Below are positions 4,759 to 6,838 of a stretch of DNA of 6,838 bases, piece by piece. This DNA comes from Candidatus Bipolaricaulota bacterium. Its GTDB lineage: Bacteria; Bipolaricaulota; Bipolaricaulia; UBA7950; UBA9294. Where the stretch lies: contig JAJOKK010000123.1 of assembly GCA_021129875.1 (NCBI GenBank), positions 1 through 6,838 of the forward strand, written 5' to 3'. The notes under the pieces were generated by a model. The model saw nothing but the letters and a program-made list of their open reading frames with translations. It was not told the DNA's origin and did no database searches. How positions within the stretch are numbered: position 1 is the first letter of the stretch; the number at the start of each line of letters is the position of its first letter. The position numbers and the translations under genes are program-made.

Positions 4759-5286
4759 ATGATCCTCTACCTGGGGATCGCGCTCAGCGCGGTGATCCTT
4801 CTTTGGGTGGGGTGGAACCTGCGGCTGGATGCCCTATGGCAGCCGACCGACCGGATGACGGTGCGCCGGATCCTCCACCTGGCCCTGGTGAAAGAAGGGG
4901 AACATGTCCTCGACCTCGGTTGCGGCGACGGGCGATTCGTCGTTATTGCGGCGCGTGAGTTCGCTGCATGTGCGACCGGGATCGAGGTCGACCCGGCCCG
5001 CGTGCTGTGGGCGAGGGCGTGGACCATCCTTGCGCGGGTCTCCTCGCGAACGCGGATCGTATGGGGGAACATGTACGTCGCTGATCTGGCCGGCGTCGAT
5101 GTGGTGATCCTCTTCCTTTCCCCTATGGCGAACTGTAAACTGCAAGAGCGGCTGCGGTGCGAGCTCAAACCAGGGGCGAGGATCGTCTCCTACTACCATC
5201 CGTTGTGGGGCTGGGAGCCGGAGGAGATCGGTGTTGCCAAGAACGGCCACCCCCTCTACCTCTACCGCATACCGGAGGAAAGATGA
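4759..5286 (+). CDS. Membrane-anchored class I SAM-dependent methyltransferase (FAM173-like layout)
   Basis: The 175-residue product has an N-terminal hydrophobic segment (about 2-19) and then a Rossmann methyltransferase core. Motif I is VLDLGCGDGRFV at 50-61. The acidic ribose-binding residue is E76 in GIEVDPARV. A motif IV-like strand is DVVILFLSPM at 114-123, and ELKPGARIVSYYHPLWGW at 135-152 is the late core. This order and the short anchor resemble the FAM173/ATPSCKMT group, whose eukaryotic member methylates a lysine of the ATP synthase c subunit. That resemblance is by eye, so the substrate is unknown. ATG 4759 is the first start after the in-frame TAA of the preceding gene (51 nt away), but no good Shine-Dalgarno is visible, suggesting reinitiation or weak translation. 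Its stop overlaps the MurE start as ATGA, so the two are probably coupled. An envelope-associated lipid or protein substrate is inference. Confidence 0.82.
   Translation: MILYLGIALSAVILLWVGWNLRLDALWQPTDRMTVRRILHLALVKEGEHVLDLGCGDGRFVVIAAREFAACATGIEVDPARVLWARAWTILARVSSRTRIVWGNMYVADLAGVDVVILFLSPMANCKLQERLRCELKPGARIVSYYHPLWGWEPEEIGVAKNGHPLYLYRIPEER
5274..5278 (+). promoter_or_regulatory. Ribosome-binding site that fixes the MurE start
   Basis: GGAGG lies 4 nt before ATG 5283, which overlaps the methyltransferase stop as ATGA. This supports the start at 5283 over the longer in-frame start at 5157, which would add 42 residues overlapping methyltransferase codons with no family match. Confidence 0.8.
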
Positions 5287-6755
5287 ACCACAACCTGGGC
5301 GCCCTAGTTGGAGCGATCGGCCTGACCGCACAGCCGGGCTGGGAGAAGATCGAGATCGACGCGATCAGTGAGGACTCCCGCCGGATCCGGCCTGGATCAC
5401 TGTTCGTCGCCATCTGCGGGTACATCGAGGACGGGCGCGACTACATAGAGGATGCTCTCTCCCGCGGTGCGTCCGCCGTTGTAATTGAAGGGACTGCGCT
5501 GTCCCTTCCCGTCCCGTGTATAAGCGTTTGCAATGCGCGTGCGGCACTGGCATCGTTCTCCGCCGCACTGTTCGGAGGACCTACGCAGAAGCTGTTCACA
5601 GTCGGGGTCACCGGGACGAACGGGAAGACCACGGTCTGCCACCTGAGCGCGCATCTTCTCGGCGAAGAGAGGACCGTTCTTATCAGCACGGTGGCCAATG
5701 AGGCGAGAAGCCTTCACGCGGTGACAACCCCGGGGAGCCCCCTCATTCAGCGGCTCGCCCGTGAAGGAGTAGACGCCGGCAAGGAGAACCTGGTCCTTGA
5801 AACCTCATCGGCCGCGCTCCTGCTTCACCGGGTCGATTGCGTCGATTTCGATGCTGCTGTTTTTACCAACCTTTCACACGATCATCTCGACCTGCACAAG
5901 GATATGGAGGCATACCTGGCGGCGAAACTCCGCCTCTTCCAGGGATTGAAACCGGAGGCAACAGCGATAGTGAATGTGGATGACCCGGCAGCCGATCGTG
6001 TTCTCGCCGCCGGCACAGGGCGTGTTCTTACCTACGCGGTGCATGGCAACGCAAACCTGCGAGCGGAAGCGATCCGGTGCGAACTGCAGAAGACCACCTT
6101 TACCTTACGTATAGGTGCCGAAGCACAGCCGATCGAGCTGCAACTGCCCGGCGGGCATAACATATATAACGCCCTTGCCGCCGCCGCGGTCGGAATGGTG
6201 AGCGGGATTCCGCTTGTAACGATCGCTGAGCGGCTGAAGACGGCGCGGAGCGTCGATGGACGTTATCTGTTCTTCCGGGCGAAGAACGGGGCCACAGTGA
6301 TCGTTGATTTCGCCCACAGTCCCGACGCTCTGGAGAAGATGTTGACCTCCCTTCGCCCCCACTGCGACAAGCTTATTTCGCTCTTCGGCTGCAGCGGGGA
6401 GAGTGATCGGAAGAAGCGCCCTTTGATGGGCGCAGTCAGCGGCACGCTCGCCGATATGACGATCCTCACCGACGATAATCCTAAGAGAGAGGACCCGCAA
6501 GCGATCATCTCTGAGATTGAAGCCGGGATTATTCCTACCGGCGGGAGCTATGAACGGATCGCCGATCGCCGAGAGGCGATCCGCCGTGCGCTCGATCTGG
6601 CGAAAGAGACGGATATCCTGCTCATCGCCGGGAAAGGGCACGAGCCGTATCAGATCATCGGCCGCGAGTTCGTTCCCTACAACGACGCCGTCTTCCTTTG
6701 CGAGACAGGGCTGGTCAGGGTGGCTCGTCACGATCTGCAAGGAGATTCGCACTGA
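5283..6755 (+). CDS. murE: MurE-family UDP-N-acetylmuramoyl-tripeptide synthetase (Mur ligase)
   Basis: This cytoplasmic ATP-dependent ligase adds the third amino acid to UDP-MurNAc-L-Ala-D-Glu in peptidoglycan precursor synthesis. It has 490 residues, a normal MurE length. The UDP-binding N-domain has DSR at 31-33. The central domain has the P-loop GVTGTNGKTT (108-117), TTPGSP (148-153), ETSSAALLLHRVD (173-185) and FTNLSHDHLDLH (194-205). K215 in AAKLRLF is the likely carbamylated lysine. The C-domain has VDFAHSPDAL (341-350), FGCSGESDRKKRPLMG (368-383), the specificity motif DDNPKREDP (397-405) and AGKGHE (449-454). The motif is DNPK rather than the DNPR of meso-DAP-adding enzymes, and SSAAL lacks the usual His of SSHAL, so the amino acid added is uncertain. 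It is coupled to the methyltransferase by ATGA. No other mur gene is visible, so it may sit outside the main cluster or be a divergent paralogue. Confidence 0.93.
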   Translation: MNHNLGALVGAIGLTAQPGWEKIEIDAISEDSRRIRPGSLFVAICGYIEDGRDYIEDALSRGASAVVIEGTALSLPVPCISVCNARAALASFSAALFGGPTQKLFTVGVTGTNGKTTVCHLSAHLLGEERTVLISTVANEARSLHAVTTPGSPLIQRLAREGVDAGKENLVLETSSAALLLHRVDCVDFDAAVFTNLSHDHLDLHKDMEAYLAAKLRLFQGLKPEATAIVNVDDPAADRVLAAGTGRVLTYAVHGNANLRAEAIRCELQKTTFTLRIGAEAQPIELQLPGGHNIYNALAAAAVGMVSGIPLVTIAERLKTARSVDGRYLFFRAKNGATVIVDFAHSPDALEKMLTSLRPHCDKLISLFGCSGESDRKKRPLMGAVSGTLADMTILTDDNPKREDPQAIISEIEAGIIPTGGSYERIADRREAIRRALDLAKETDILLIAGKGHEPYQIIGREFVPYNDAVFLCETGLVRVARHDLQGDSH

Positions 6756-6782
6756 ATTCTCATGTTGCAGCTTGATGGAATG

Positions 6783-6804
6783 CGTTCTCGATTCAGAGAG
6801 AACG
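6783..6804 (+). terminator. Weak hairpin after the MurE gene
   Basis: CGTTCTC (6783-6789) and GAGAACG (6798-6804) form a perfect 7-bp stem with an 8-base loop, 27 nt after the stop codon. There is no following T-run, so intrinsic termination is doubtful. It could be an mRNA end-stabilising hairpin. Confidence 0.3.
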
Positions 6805-6814
6805 GATTGATGAA

Positions 6815-6838
6815 GTTGAGAGGTTGAGAGGTTGAGAA
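6815..6838 (+). repeat. Tandem 8-bp repeat at the window edge
   Basis: GTTGAGAG occurs at 6815-6822 and 6823-6830 and again with one change (GTTGAGAA) at 6831-6838. The array may continue past the window. No gene is seen in 6756-6838. Confidence 0.75.

Noticed and set aside
5157..5282. Longer N-terminus for MurE
   Set aside because: These codons are the methyltransferase gene in another frame. The GGAGG at 5274-5278 and MurE length support ATG 5283.
6556..6582. Hairpin GGATCGCC/GGCGATCC inside MurE, with an alternative stem closed by a GAGA loop
   Set aside because: It lies in codons for an Arg/Ala/Ile-rich helix (RIADRREAIRR) and can arise from codon choice alone. No regulatory context is visible.
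6105..6752. 215-codon minus-strand frame opposite MurE
   Set aside because: It is an antisense shadow of a clear Mur ligase in GC-rich DNA, with no start signal or motif.

Overview
The window reads as bacterial chromosome, not phage or plasmid. It has Shine-Dalgarno sites and sigma70-type promoters, an RF2 gene with its classic programmed frameshift, a Thermotoga-type single-cluster ferredoxin, a RIO1-like kinase and a MurE-family ligase. An exported TatT-like helical-repeat protein and the Thermotoga-like ferredoxin suggest an anaerobic, deep-branching or candidate-phylum bacterium (something like Bipolaricaulota/Acetothermia). That placement is an impression from protein character, not a measured result.

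Left part, minus strand (1-1909): one promoter (1881-1909) appears to serve a small single-pass membrane protein (1846-1613), prfB (1665-573) and a CYTH-domain gene (534 to beyond position 1). The prfB start lies inside the membrane-protein gene. prfB is only complete if ribosomes shift +1 at CTTTGAC (1608-1602). The CYTH gene loses recognisable homology after about residue 110, exactly where a repeat element begins. Two copies of that element lie in opposite orientation (1-45 and 118-207), and a third copy lies at 3256-3346.

Middle (2205-3428): a complete bacterial RIO1-like kinase is transcribed divergently from the prfB group. Straight after its stop codon, in the same frame, comes a 26-codon remnant resembling the C-terminus of GxxExxY proteins. 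The rest is a gene-poor stretch with hairpins and the third repeat copy. A minus-strand ferredoxin (3614-3429) follows.

Right part, plus strand (3690-6838): a promoter back-to-back with that of the ferredoxin gene drives an exported TatT-like protein, a membrane-anchored class I methyltransferase and a MurE-family ligase. The methyltransferase and ligase overlap by ATGA, so they are probably translationally coupled. The ligase has an unusual DNPK specificity motif. After it come a weak hairpin and an 8-bp tandem repeat at the window edge.

No complete new defence or mobile system is visible. The points most worth following are the overlapping arrangement at the prfB frameshift site, the repeat family that appears to have replaced the end of the CYTH gene, and the methyltransferase-MurE pairing.
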